In this document: positions 53,942 through 64,000 of the stretch, one piece after another
Numbering within the stretch: the stretch's first letter is position 1
Layout of the letters: every line of letters begins with the position of its first letter
NCBI GenBank assembly: GCA_027922465.2
Contig: BQMF02000022.1
Location: 1,116,001 to 1,180,000 of the forward strand
Direction of reading: 5' to 3'
Length of the DNA stretch: 64,000 bases
DNA from: Turritopsis dohrnii
Lineage: Eukaryota > Cnidaria > Hydrozoa > Anthoathecata > Oceaniidae
Position numbers and translations under genes: made by a program
Notes under the pieces: model-generated
Told to the model about the DNA's origin: nothing
The model's input: the letters and a program-made list of their open reading frames with translations, nothing else
Database searches by the model: none

Positions 53942-54173
53942 GGGTGTGTTACAAAAGTACTTTTTTATGTCGGACGGACAAATCGATACTTAGGGCTATA
54001 TAAAAAACAGAAGGTTATGATACAATATCAAGCAAACGTTTTTCGAAAGTATACTAGAATAGAATTTACAAAATTCCAAAACAAGATTTCTACAAGGATG
54101 ATAGTCAAAAAATATTTAAACAAACAGTTATCGTGTCGGATGGACAAAATCCTAATACTTTTGTAACAGACCC
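53942..54173. mobile_element. MITE with GGGTGTGTTACAAAAGTA ends
   Basis: Left GGGTGTGTTACAAAAGTA and right TACTTTTGTAACAGACCC are inverse, and both are followed inward by GTCGGACGGACAAA / GTCGGATGGACAAA. No clear duplication. It overlaps a spurious 131-codon frame at 53771-54166. Confidence 0.75.
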
Positions 54174-55195
54174 ATTATTGAGATCAACTGCCAAATTCGG
54201 CTGACTAATTTGGAACAAGAAAATTTTGCGAATTTTATTGGACTAGAATGGCTAAAACTGTAAAAAACCCTAAACCGACAAAATTATTGGGTGAGGGGGG
54301 CTATAGCCCTCTTAGCCACCCTGCTCCGCAATCCTTGTATGGTTGGTATCATGGCCTTGCTGGAATCCTAAGGAGTGGATATTTTTAAAGCCGATTGTGG
54401 CATGATACACTCTCGAGAATCTTTGAAAAACATTAAGACATTTCAAACCTATTTGTGTACCAACTCTAAAGTTCAGTAATGGAGGCGAACAGTACTCGCT
54501 GAAATGCACACACACACCGTAACTAAAACTGCGTAAGTATCAATGGATGTATATACCCAATTAAAAAAGGTAAAATACAGCAGTCTCTCTAATTAGCGGA
54601 CATCATTGGTGCAAGGAAATCTGTCCGCTAATTAGAGGTGTCCGCTTTTTGGAGAGTTCGCTATTTTTTGGCCAATTTTGGTCAAAAAGTCAATATTTTA
54701 TGCTTTTTGGGGTTTTCTTGGGTTCTAGGTATGGTGTAGACAAAGGACAAGTGAAGTTTAGTCAAGAATATGCAATTTATGTGATTTTTAATAACAAAAC
54801 TAACGAAAATAACAGTGCGTCTCCAGTTGTTGAGCGCTCTTTTCATAGAAATATTTAAAACTAGCTGTAGCTTTAGCGAAAAATGCCCTTGCGTTGAAGC
54901 TTTCCAATTTGTACACACAGCAAGCTGTACATTAAAAAGAAAACTTTCCGCCAAACATTATGTAATTTAAGGATTTTTGTAAAAATGTTTTTGGTTGATT
55001 TTGGGCCTGATAAGTGGCATACTTTAGACAAAGCCAGTCTTTTATGTATGGATACACAATATTTCAAATACAATCGTGATCAAAGTGTCTGTATGCAGTG
55101 AAGAAAGAGTGTACCGAAGATCACATATTTAAGTGTAAATATTTAAGTTTTACAATACAACGAATTATTTAATGAGTAGTGTAACCATGTGGCAT

Positions 55196-56328
55196 AGTGT
55201 AGCTATCCCCCCCAAAGTGGACAAAAGTCTATAATAACTTATATTGAATATATTTTATCCATATGGATAAAAGAAAATTATATAAAGTCAAAACCGTCAT
55301 ATACAAAACAAATTTGCTTAGTATGTAAATTCGAAAGTCTCATATTTGAAGATTAAATATTTTACATATATAAAGTCAAAAACTTTCACATATATAAAGT
55401 GAAAAACTTTCTCATATATAGAGTCAAAAACTTTCTCATATATAAAGTGTTCACTTTCTAAAAGAAAATGTTGAGCATGCATGCGCAACTTCACCCTAAT
55501 TAAAAGATCGCACTTGTGTATTCGGAAGATAATAAAGACGGCTACTGTACACGTGCGGAATTTTTTCTTCTTGTAGAACAAATCTTATCAAACCCTGAAT
55601 TTAAGGAAAGTGTTTCAATACTCACTTCCCCAGTCACGAGAAATGTAAATTTACATGAAAGAATAAATGTCAATTTAACTCCCATTACCAACAGATTTCA
55701 CAAATTTACAGAAGAGTCGGTGGTGCTGGTGCTAGTGGTGGACGAACTGCAATATCCTCGTCCTCTTCAATGAACGTTACAACCACCCAAGGAGCTGCAG
55801 TTGATAGATTTCAACGAGGACGTAATTATTATGCTCTCCATAAAAAAACATATGAGAAGAAATCTACTGGGAAATGTTGCATTAGTCACAAGACTAGTGA
55901 CTATGGTTTGTTCATAACCAAAGAAGTGGTGCTGCTTCCTGACTCGAAGGAAGCAAACATAGTACAACGCCAAAGGTGATGCAATAAACTATTAATGAAT
56001 ACAGTGAAACGACGATCTGGGTTGGGTAAGGCAGTCCATGTATTTTTCCTCGAAGATTTTATTTTAGGAAAGTAACACTTTATTTAGAAAATTTTTAAAA
56101 GGCTTTATATATCTAAACTTTTTATAACTATATGCAAAGGTTTTGACTTTATATAAATATGTAAGTATATATATAGTACAGTACATATATATAATTTACA
56201 TATAATCTCCATACAAAACTTTTTCATATATAACAATTATTTATACATATATATATTAACTTTTTGTTTTGCATTTTTTGTAATACTTTTGTCCACTTTG
56301 GCGGGGGATATGTAGCGGTGGCTACACT
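55196..56328. mobile_element. Nested inverted-repeat element carrying a host-like coding segment
   Basis: AGTGTAGCTATCCCCCCC then AAAGTGGACAAAAGT on the left; the right end is the inverse of AGTGTAGCCACCGCTACATA then CAAAGTGGACAAAAGT. Tandem TATATAAAGTCAAAA-type repeats flank the coding piece at 55516-55979. Confidence 0.6.
55516..55979 (+). pseudogene. Broken coding segment with EF-hand-like loop, unrecognised
   Basis: Two frames join head to tail. The first (55516-about 55710) contains EDNKDGYCTRAEF, which fits the EF-hand loop spacing with E at position 1. The second, from about 55710 to the TGA at 55977-55979, reads RVGGAGASGGRTAISSSSS then GRNYYALHKKTYEKK. A one-base shift near 55710 separates them unless an intron is involved. 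Both are less AT-rich than the flanks. I infer a captured host gene fragment; the parent gene is unknown. Confidence 0.4.
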
Positions 56329-57767
56329 AACTTGGAACATGGAGGAATATGCAAACCAAATAGATCTACTTACGCAACAGAAAATCTGCATAGAACTTTG
56401 TTACTTTTTGTTATCTCTTAGGCCTAAGTCACACTAATGCTAATATACCTTTTTAAAAAGTGTAAATAAGGCTTAACAAGTAATATCAGAAAGTATTGCT
56501 ACAAACAAAAGAAATGTGTGACTATAACCATGGATACATATTTTATAATCAAAATAAGATTTGTTAAAGAAATTATGTAATGTAAGAGCGCAAAGAAAAA
56601 AAACAAACTTTTTCGAGAAAAAAAAATTAAAGCGAAAAATCCACTAGAAATCATATCAAGCGTTTCAAGCTTTGATTCAAAATAAAAAATAGCCAAGAAT
56701 TAGAGCTAGAACATCATATATACAAAAATAAAATGCATGGTTGGCTCAATTTCAGATTTCAAGCTGTGCTTCAAAGTCCTTGTCGTTCTCTTCACTAAAA
56801 CATCACAAAAGTAGCTAATATGAAAAATGTCTAAGCAATTTTAGTATACGACCTTCCTAAATAACATAGTATAATATAATAACAAATGAGAAAAAGATAC
56901 GAAAAAACATTCTGTCTCCCAACTATTACAGTATCAAGCTTCGAAACGGGAAAAAAGGCAGCTAATAATTGTATACCACCGTGTAACAGCAACACGAAAA
57001 GTTGGAAGATGATGATGAACAAAATCGAAAACTGACTTTCGCCTATCTCGTGAAACTATTATGCCTCCTCGCTCGCTTACGCTCGCTGCGGGGGCAAAAA
57101 AAAAAAAGAAGATGGGTGTATTCTTAGATATGGGTTTTCATAAAATATAAACAACAAAGAACGATCAGAGAGAGCGTGTTCTTAGGGTTTAAAAAAGTCT
57201 TTAATGTTTGTTTGTCTCTTACTCAGTATTGTTTTATTTTCCAATTTGTTTTTTACTGTGCCTAACATTGCTCTTTCAGTGTTATCGAGAAGGCTTAAAT
57301 TTATAAGCTTGTCTACCATTCCCAATGCTTCGTTAGGGCTCACTTCCACTATTTCAACATGGTAAAAGGATAAATCGTGGAGGAGGATATGGGCTAGAAA
57401 TCACTGTTCAATATCGCTTTACAGGGCCCGCCAAAGCCTTACGATGGATGATTAAAAAAACTAAAGAAAGCTGAGAAAGAACTGAATAATTGTGTAGAAA
57501 AATGCTTAAAGTAAATTAAATATAAAGTAGATTAAATATTTGTTATTGATTTATCCAAGTTTTGAAAATCTTGACAAAATTTCGTCGCGGTGTCCGCTAA
57601 ATAGAAAAGAAAAAAGCTGAAAAAGGCCATTCCGTGTAAAGAAATTTTGTCCGCTAAGTAAAGTGTCCGCTAATTGGCTGTGCGCTTTTTAGAGAGTTTT
57701 CTATGAGATTTTGACCAGGATTCGGCCGGTGTATGGAAAATTGTCCGTTAATTAGAAGGCCACTGTA

Positions 57768-57986
57768 AAACATTTTGGCTCTGGATCAACATGAGACCAC
57801 CTTTCACAAAAATCTAGCTACATATAAAAAAAGCGATTGTGTGCTCGTGACTCATTGTAAATACCAAAATTACCCAAACATTGTGATTAGAACATCTGGA
57901 GAATTTCTTCTGGGGTGATCTTCGTGATTATGGCTATGGAGTGTCAAAGAAAAATGTTAGGAATGCATCTTATATTGTATATACTT
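57768..57986. other. 3' flank of the orphan minus-strand gene
   Basis: No clear AATAAA on the minus strand was identified. No other feature is seen. Confidence 0.4.
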
Positions 57987-59105
57987 CTAATGAAAAAATA
58001 AAAATTTTATGAGGGAGTTTTGTACTTCCACTTGCGCATCCTTGCTCTTGAAATGATCAAGAAACAGCTCAAAAACTTCTTTGAAAGATCGATAGTATCT
58101 CATTTTTTCTTTGCCTTCTAATAATTTCATAGCCATCACGTGAGCATCTGGTAGCTCCCCGGTGGTGACGTATATGTGGTGCAAATCTTCAACAACGCCT
58201 TCATCCTCCCACTGGATTTCGTGGTTGTACAAAGCTCGATCGAAATTCAGGAGTTGAATCAACTTATTTGGGTTGTTATTTTCACAGCGTGGCCTAACTT
58301 TTAATGGGTACCATTGAGTTGTCAAGTCAGTAGTGACAAGGGCTTGGATGGAATCTTGTGTACTGGAATGCAATCCACTGATGATGAACGAATGATTGTG
58401 ACGATGTTTGAAGTGGAACATGGCATAGTGGAGCTCACCAAATTCACATTGAAACGATTTGATTTTTTCAATATACCGTTCATTTTTCACAATGGACTGT
58501 GGATTTAAACATTTGACGTAGCTGATGCACGAAAAGAACTTTTCACAGTTCTCTAACATAATCTCCACGTCTGCTTCTTCGTAGTATGACCATGTGCTTC
58601 TTTTAAAGGAGGTAAATTTGGAGAAAACGCCTTTTTCAGTTAAGAAAATGGGACCGTCTTTTTTCAAAATATCGAATTGTAGCAATTCTGAATAAACGTT
58701 ATGTGTGGCTAATACTCTTACTACTGGAAGCATGCAATTGTCAACGAACTCCACTAAATAGAAATTCAAATTCTTCAAAAACTCAAGATCACTTGTATAA
58801 AACCGAACATTGCCGTATTTTTCAGCTTCCGTTTTTTCGCTATCATCCGCTGATACCCATAACACTTTGCGATTGTATAACGGGTGGGCACTCGTGCTTT
58901 TCGTGACAATTGAGTGATCGTTTATGCGATGTGACTTCAGACTTGTAGCTAAGATCTCATCGGCGTTTTGAAACGTCGTGACGTGCGATAATGTATCAAA
59001 ACTTGCAGGTTTAAGATACTGTACTTCCTCTAACCATGAATAATAGGTGAGGTTTTCTTCGGGCACATACATTGAAGTCCGAGGAAAATTCTTGAAACTT
59101 CCCAT
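57987..59105 (-). CDS. Unrecognised 372-residue protein, single open exon
   Basis: An uninterrupted frame beginning MGSFKNFPRTSMYVPEENLT, with a splice-acceptor-like TTTGTAG directly before the ATG. This suggests a 5' UTR intron or a trans-spliced leader. It has no signal peptide, membrane segment or low-complexity tract. The sequence is balanced in charge and rich in aromatic residues, like a folded cytosolic protein. Residues about 37-125 contain a pattern H-x-T...NADEIL...LWVSADD...YGNVRF that faintly recalls ADP-ribosyltransferase-fold proteins (DarT/KptA type), but the key residues cannot be matched with confidence. I do not assign a function. It sits just right of the 3.2-kb inverted-repeat element. 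Confidence 0.7.
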   Translation of the reverse strand: MGSFKNFPRTSMYVPEENLTYYSWLEEVQYLKPASFDTLSHVTTFQNADEILATSLKSHRINDHSIVTKSTSAHPLYNRKVLWVSADDSEKTEAEKYGNVRFYTSDLEFLKNLNFYLVEFVDNCMLPVVRVLATHNVYSELLQFDILKKDGPIFLTEKGVFSKFTSFKRSTWSYYEEADVEIMLENCEKFFSCISYVKCLNPQSIVKNERYIEKIKSFQCEFGELHYAMFHFKHRHNHSFIISGLHSSTQDSIQALVTTDLTTQWYPLKVRPRCENNNPNKLIQLLNFDRALYNHEIQWEDEGVVEDLHHIYVTTGELPDAHVMAMKLLEGKEKMRYYRSFKEVFELFLDHFKSKDAQVEVQNSLIKFLFFH

Positions 59106-59163
59106 CTACAAACAACACAAGAAAGAAAAGTAAAATAAGGACATATCTAGTTTAAGAATACAC

Positions 59164-59330
59164 AGCGGTCGAATCTCTATAATTCGAACTCTCTCTGTAA
59201 TTCGAACGAATTTCATGGGCCCTTCACCTATTATTTCTTTATAAGTAAGCCTCTGTAACATTCGATCTTTCCATAAATCAAAGTTTTTTTTGGTGTTCGG
59301 ATTATAGAGAGTTCATTACAGACTTGCGTT
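59164..59330. mobile_element. Pogo-like MITE
   Basis: CGAATCTCTATAATTCGAAC at the left and a partial inverse (GTTCGGATTATAGAGAGTTC) at the right. It belongs to the same broad class as the element at 29982. Confidence 0.55.
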
Positions 59331-60143
59331 AAGATACTTACGTGACAGTTCTGTTTTTGTAAACGAAGGTTTTTATTAATACAAATTTAACTGGAGAGGC
59401 TAATGGGATCATCACTAGTTTGTGGTCAATAATTTGGTATTTAAGTCCTCGAACCCAGGATCTCTTGCCTTTTCGATATACGGATAGGCGTTATCCGTCA
59501 AGAGACCCTGGGTTCGAGGTTGATTTCAGTCTGGTTTAAACGAGCAAATTATTTGACTCGTGTATTCAAACTAAAATAAAAGTCGAAGTAAAGTGACGAA
59601 AACTTTCTCCGACGAACAATTTTCCCCGATGGATCAATAATTTCAAAAATAAAAAGATCTATCGCAAGTGATCCATACGCATGCGCCATAACAGTAAAGC
59701 ATGGTTATTTCGTCAAGGAAAAGTGACGAATTTTTTTTGCAAGTGACGAATATTTTTTCCCGATAAGGTAGTATGATCTCATCTTCTAAGACAAAAAAAT
59801 TTTGAAACTAAAACTAAATGTTAGATGATGACACAAGAGGAAAAACAAAACACTCCAAAGGAAATACCTTATTTGGTTTTAAAACTTGTTTCAGCGACAC
59901 AACTACTCCATACGGATGATTTTCAGATAGACTAACACTTCCCTAATGCTTACACCTGATTCAGCATTTAAAAAAATAAAACAAGAAAAATAAAAATCAC
60001 GAGTCTCCACAAGAATTGATTTAAGGTCGCACCAACGAAGTGCTTGAAATAATGTTTTAGAAAAGGTTAATGGTTTTATACGTCGCATTCGAACTCAGTA
60101 TTATCTACATAGACCCGTTTCTATGTTGATAATTACTTGAATA
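59331..60143. other. Intergenic sequence around a palindromic element
   Basis: Apart from the palindrome at 59448-59522 only AT-rich sequence is seen. A decayed AAGTGACGAAAAC/AAGTGACGAATTTTTT repetition lies at 59590-59755. Confidence 0.4.
59448..59522. mobile_element. Second copy of the 72-bp palindromic element
   Basis: CTCGAACCCAGGATCTCTTG, TTTTCGATATACGG, a diverged centre, then CAAGAGACCCTGGGTTCGAG and GTTG. Near-identical 9-mers flank it (ATTTAAGTC at 59439-59447 and ATTTCAGTC at 59523-59531), supporting the 9-bp duplication seen at 39626. Confidence 0.85.
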
Positions 60144-60410
60144 TAAAGCCTGGTTTAGACCTGGTTTAGACCTGGCGATTACGACGATTTAAAAATAAAT
60201 TAATAGTCGCAATCGCCAATCGCCAGGTCTCAAGTATTTCATTGGTAATTGATAAGCGATCAGTAATTTTTGATATTTCATCGTCGTAATCGCCAGGCGT
60301 TTACGACGGTTCTGGCGATTGCAAAAGTGTTCACATTAGACGATTACGACCATTATTACGATTACAGTGAATTTTAATCGTCGTAATCACCAGGTCTGAA
60401 ACAGGCTTTA
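60144..60410. mobile_element. MITE with TAAAGCCTG...CAGGCTTTA ends
   Basis: The left end TAAAGCCTGGTTTAGACCTGG and the right end CCAGGTCTGAAACAGGCTTTA are inverse; the interior repeats GGCGATTACGACGAT / ATCGTCGTAATCGCC at least five times in both orientations. The left end has an extra tandem copy of GGTTTAGACCT. Confidence 0.8.
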
Positions 60411-63400
60411 ATAATTACCATGGAAGAGTGTGGAACTTCAAAACGAGGCTGCAGCTGATAAATCTTCTGAACAGCAACATTTAAACACGAATTCAGGATA
60501 TATACTTCTATCCTGAATTTGTTATAGATTATAGCTAAAGCGATTATGGAATTTAGGATCGCGACTTTAATCTTTAATCCCAAGGGTATGATGGGAATGG
60601 CAACTTTTATATTAATGCAAATTTCGATATAATTTCGTGTAATCTTCAGATGATCGTATGAATGGGAGCCTTGACGTCAGCCATTCTTTTCGAAAATCCC
60701 TCATTTAAACGAGAATCAGCAAGCAAGCTAGATTTTAATAAACACAATATAAATGAGCACTTGCTGAATAACATAACCTGTGGCTAACTTTTTTTCTCCT
60801 TACTAATAATAATGGCCAAGAGAAAATACCACCAACAGCGTTGATGGTGTGGGCTCAACATTGTTCACATATCAAAGGTTTCCACAATCAATATACCCAC
60901 GTACCGTCACACTCTAGAAAGAGCTAAACGTAACTAGCTAAACGCAACTAGCTAAACGTAACACTATGTCCGTATATCAAAAAGAGAAGAAACCCTGGGT
61001 CTCAGGTTGTTTATTTCTACGTGTTTGTGTTTGCTTCTACGACCATGTTTATTACTTGACAAATTACTCAACACACTAGTGAACTTCGACATACATCTTC
61101 ATGATGTGTCGCATTTTTCCTATCAGACAATAACAGATAAGTCAATTAAGTGCCCACTTCTGCCGCGGGATGTGATATAAATCAAACTACAAAAGAAAGT
61201 CAACAAAGCTGAATCATTTTCCTCACATGGTCTTTGTTTATGATTCAGACACTTACACGACACGTCCTTGAAATAAGGAACGTTTTTAAATTTTTAATAT
61301 CTTTTTAACTCTACATAAAAGCAAAGATTTTAATGATTTTAATGATTACGTTTTTGACAGCAAGTAAAAGTAAAACTTTACTGAACGATGATAAATGGGA
61401 TGCAACAAAAACCCCAAAATACATGTGAGCCAATAACGTTCGATCCGTTGCCTGCTTATAACTTCATAAATGTATTTTAGCTGAAACTTTTCATCTGCTT
61501 AAAAACTAACCTCCTGCCCAGGCCTTCTTTGCCTTTCTGATATACGACATGTTTGGTCCTTGATTACAAATTACAAATTGATTACAAAAAGGCAATTTGT
61601 CTGTGTTTTTAATGGCAATCTTTATACACGATCATTTTAATATGAAAGGAAAATTTTATATTCCTATGAATTTGAAATATTTCAAACAGAAAAAAAGAAC
61701 TTCCTAGGGTGGTTATGTCAATAGTGCGAATCCCTCATTATAGCAGTAAGAAATGAGTCTGAAAACAAGCAGTTGAGAACTATCTGATGAATATGCTAAG
61801 TGTGTTAAGCGTGTACACATCAACAATTTATTTTTGACAGTAAAAATGAGACATATTTGATCGGACTAGCTAATCATGAAGTTCAAAATAGTTCATGCTC
61901 AACCCAGGGAGATCTTTGAACAACCTAGTTGCTTCTTGTTTTGATGATGTTGCTATGGTGAGGAATAACGCATTATCAGACGCTACAACACTTTGGTCTT
62001 GGAGATGATTCGTAGTTAGAAAGAGGCGAAGGAGGATGGTGTGGAATCTTGTATGGAATGCTCATGACCATGAATGTTTTAAATAAACATTTCGCTTAAC
62101 TAAAAAAACTTTTTCATGTGTATGGTTGCTCGTCCTAGAAATATATGTAAAAGCTTTATTTTAGGAAATTTTCGATTAACTTTAAGGGCACAAATTTTCA
62201 CATTTTTGGCCTTTTTTCGCAAAATTTTATGCCTTTGGAAATTTCAAAACAGCAAAACGCAAAAGTTTTATCACACGAAAAAAAACTTTTTTTTCCCCAA
62301 ACAAATTTAAGACCCCTCCCTGAAATTCGTTGCTGTCGAAAAAACTTTTCGAATACCGGATGAGTCGCTGAAATTTCTGAAAGAAATATAATCAAACCGT
62401 ACATAAAGAAACAACGAGAGACCTTAAAAGCTCTGTCGATCAAAAAGCTCTAGTTATCATGATGGATGTATTTACAGGTCAAATGACTATATGGACTGTG
62501 CTTGATGCTTTCAAAGAAGCAGACATGCATCGACAATGTCCCTGCCAACATGACAAAATATTAGCAGCCTCTTGACTTGAGATTGGTTACGCTAAACGAT
62601 TCCTCAAACGCAAATTTATGGAGTGGTATTCAGGACAACTAGTTAACTCAACTTGACAGAAATATAAGTATTGAAGATATATCTTCAATCTTGAATATAT
62701 TCAAGTTTTGGGTTGCAGCTGACAAAACTCAAACCCAGTCAAGTTATAAAACCACATCACTACTACAAACGGAAAAGACATTATCCATGGTGGTTGGAAG
62801 GCCTCCAGAATCTTTGATAATATTAAGCTTGGTTCAGAAAAGATGCCATCCATCGGTCCTTTCCGTGACATCGACCCCCAATGTTGAGTGACATCATGGA
62901 AGTAGATGATAATAGTCATCTACTGGCCCGTTTGTGATGTCACGAGGAATTTGAATTGATATGTGGTAGCAAATTTCAGCGGTGCATTGGTGCGATTTTG
63001 AGTGGGAAGTTGAAGAAAATTAATTAAGTAAATAACTACTATTTACTAATACAGTTCAATGATATGCTATCGACTCGGAAATTTGGATTTCTTCTACTTC
63101 GTGATGTTTTGGGTAGCGGATTAGAAATGGTAGACATGCAGCAACGAGAGTTTTCGGAAAGGCAGACATTACCCCAAAATTTGTTTTTAAGCGCCTCTAA
63201 TAAACGCCTTCGAAAGTTTTTTAAAAAGCGCCCGGGAGCTTTACATTTCCCGTTTTTGGCAAGGGAGAGAGAATGAAAACTCAAGAATTGGTGATAATAT
63301 TGATATTATGACGATAATAATAAGGCAACCTTTTCAATTAGGTCACGATGCAGATATTGCGTTATGCTTTCTATTAAAAATGAAAAACTCTAGTAATGGC

Positions 63401-63469
63401 CGCCTTAAGTTTGCCAGACCTTTCAATGCAAGAACAATGCAGAATTTAAAAATGCGCTTTAGGAAAATG
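60411..63469. other. Intergenic, repeat relics, no gene recognised
   Basis: Half copies of the palindromic element occur near 60975-61008 (TATATCAAAAAGAGAAGAAA then CCCTGGGTCTCAGGTTG) and near 61510-61550 (CTTTGCCTTTCTGATATACG). A triple AACGTAACTAGCTA-type repeat lies near 60927-60962. Paired open frames at 62198-62443, 62701-62919 and 63039-63284 lack domains. Confidence 0.4.
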
Positions 63470-63714
63470 ATTGGACCATAGTAACAAGCACAAGGGACGC
63501 TGATCTTTCATACGATATTTTTCTAAAGCAATTTTCCGAAACTTACAATTAATACTTTCCTCTGACAAAGATAACTATAAAGCGAAAAAATTTACTTAGC
63601 CCATGGATTACGGCGGGGTTACTACTGAAGTCTTCTAAACAAAAACAAAAGTTGTATAGGAAGTTCTTAAAACGCAGAACATATGCCAATGAAAAATGTG
63701 AAAAATGTGTAGTA
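63470..63714 (+). pseudogene. LINE fragment (segment upstream of the reverse transcriptase)
   Basis: One frame with a single internal TAA encodes DADLSYDIFLKQFSETYN, then KNLLSPWITAGLLLKSSK and LYRKFLKRRTYANEKC, typical of the linker before a LINE reverse transcriptase (SPWIT...SS+..LY..FL). It stops before any RT motif. The family differs from the copy at 38310. Confidence 0.75.
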
Positions 63715-64000
63715 TTATTTTTTCCACTAGATGACTCTGAAATAGGATCGATGTTTGTTTTTATATTATCCAGCTTTTATTGTTTATGACGTTATCTTGT
63801 GATTTTATGGACTATGTTGTAAATAAATACTAATACATATATACTACTAAAAAGTGACTTTCATATACAGCGGAAATCGACTGCTGAATCTGCTTGTTTC
63901 GCCGTTAACCCAACGCATTTGCAGTGGTACCATTGCGGACACCTCGTGCATTGTACCCAGTCTGATTCTTCCCTGGGATTTTTCAGACATGCCTGAAATT
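63715..64000. other. Window end, no gene seen
   Basis: AT-rich sequence. No exon or element border is identified. Confidence 0.4.

Larger units (their letters stand above)
54578..57765. mobile_element. Tc1/mariner-type element, 3.2 kb, TA-flanked, no transposase seen
   Basis: The left end CAGCAGTCTCTCTAATTAGC and the right end (inverse CAGTGGCCTTCTAATTAACG) match imperfectly, and both carry subterminal TGTCCGCTAATTAG repeats. TA flanks both sides (54576-54577, 57766-57767). The interior has no D,D-type transposase frame; it holds a nested element and AT-rich filler. Confidence 0.65.

Noticed and set aside
53771..54166. 131-codon plus-strand frame
   Set aside because: It overlaps a MITE with defined inverted ends and has no recognisable protein features.

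Overview
The window is animal nuclear DNA. Protein-coding genes are split by short introns (mostly 60-150 bp, GT-AG), the DNA is AT-rich, and small transposon remnants occur every few hundred bases. The repeat mix and the style of the LINE proteins suggest a cnidarian, possibly a hydrozoan. That placement is inference; nothing here proves the species.

Layout, left to right. Positions 4024-10712 hold a nearly complete kinesin-5 (KIF11/Eg5) gene in 22 visible exons on the + strand; only the first exon, encoding the start of the motor, is missing. A small gene with phase-1 repeat exons (12653-14057) encodes a glycine-rich protein I do not recognise and has a one-base frame break in its middle repeat. 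From 14.1 to 24.6 kb I see mostly repeats: MITEs, a 128-bp minisatellite, a 5'-truncated LINE with a perfect 20-bp target duplication, a tRNA-derived SINE and a TTAA-flanked element.

A tandem satellite of about 169 bp per unit occupies 24.65-28.79 kb. It has a six-unit higher-order period of 1014 bp, and the units carry the terminal inverted repeats of a MITE. On the minus strand, 36858 down to 31155 is a PBDC1 gene made of nine very small exons. It lies head-to-head, 108 bp apart, with an intronless mitochondrial NAD-isocitrate dehydrogenase regulatory-subunit gene (36967-38145). A CR1/L2-like LINE copy (38310-41110) follows; its reverse transcriptase frame stays open although a 72-bp palindromic element with a 9-bp target duplication has inserted in it.

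Positions 46794 down to 43539 (minus) encode an A20/TNFAIP3-type deubiquitinase with an OTU domain and about eight A20-type zinc fingers. The right end (46.9-64 kb) is mainly transposon-derived: an orphan endonuclease-like LINE C-terminus (51282-52259), rearranged LINE pieces, a 3.2-kb TA-flanked inverted-repeat element with a second element nested in it carrying a broken host-like coding segment, one intact unrecognised 372-codon gene (57987-59105, minus), and a second copy of the palindromic element.

The host genes have unrelated roles: mitosis, probable translation-factor biogenesis, the TCA cycle and ubiquitin signalling. Nothing indicates a functional cluster beyond the possible shared promoter of PBDC1 and the IDH3 subunit. 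Two apparent one-base frame breaks (kinesin-5 exon 16/17 and the repeat-exon gene) could be real or sequence errors.
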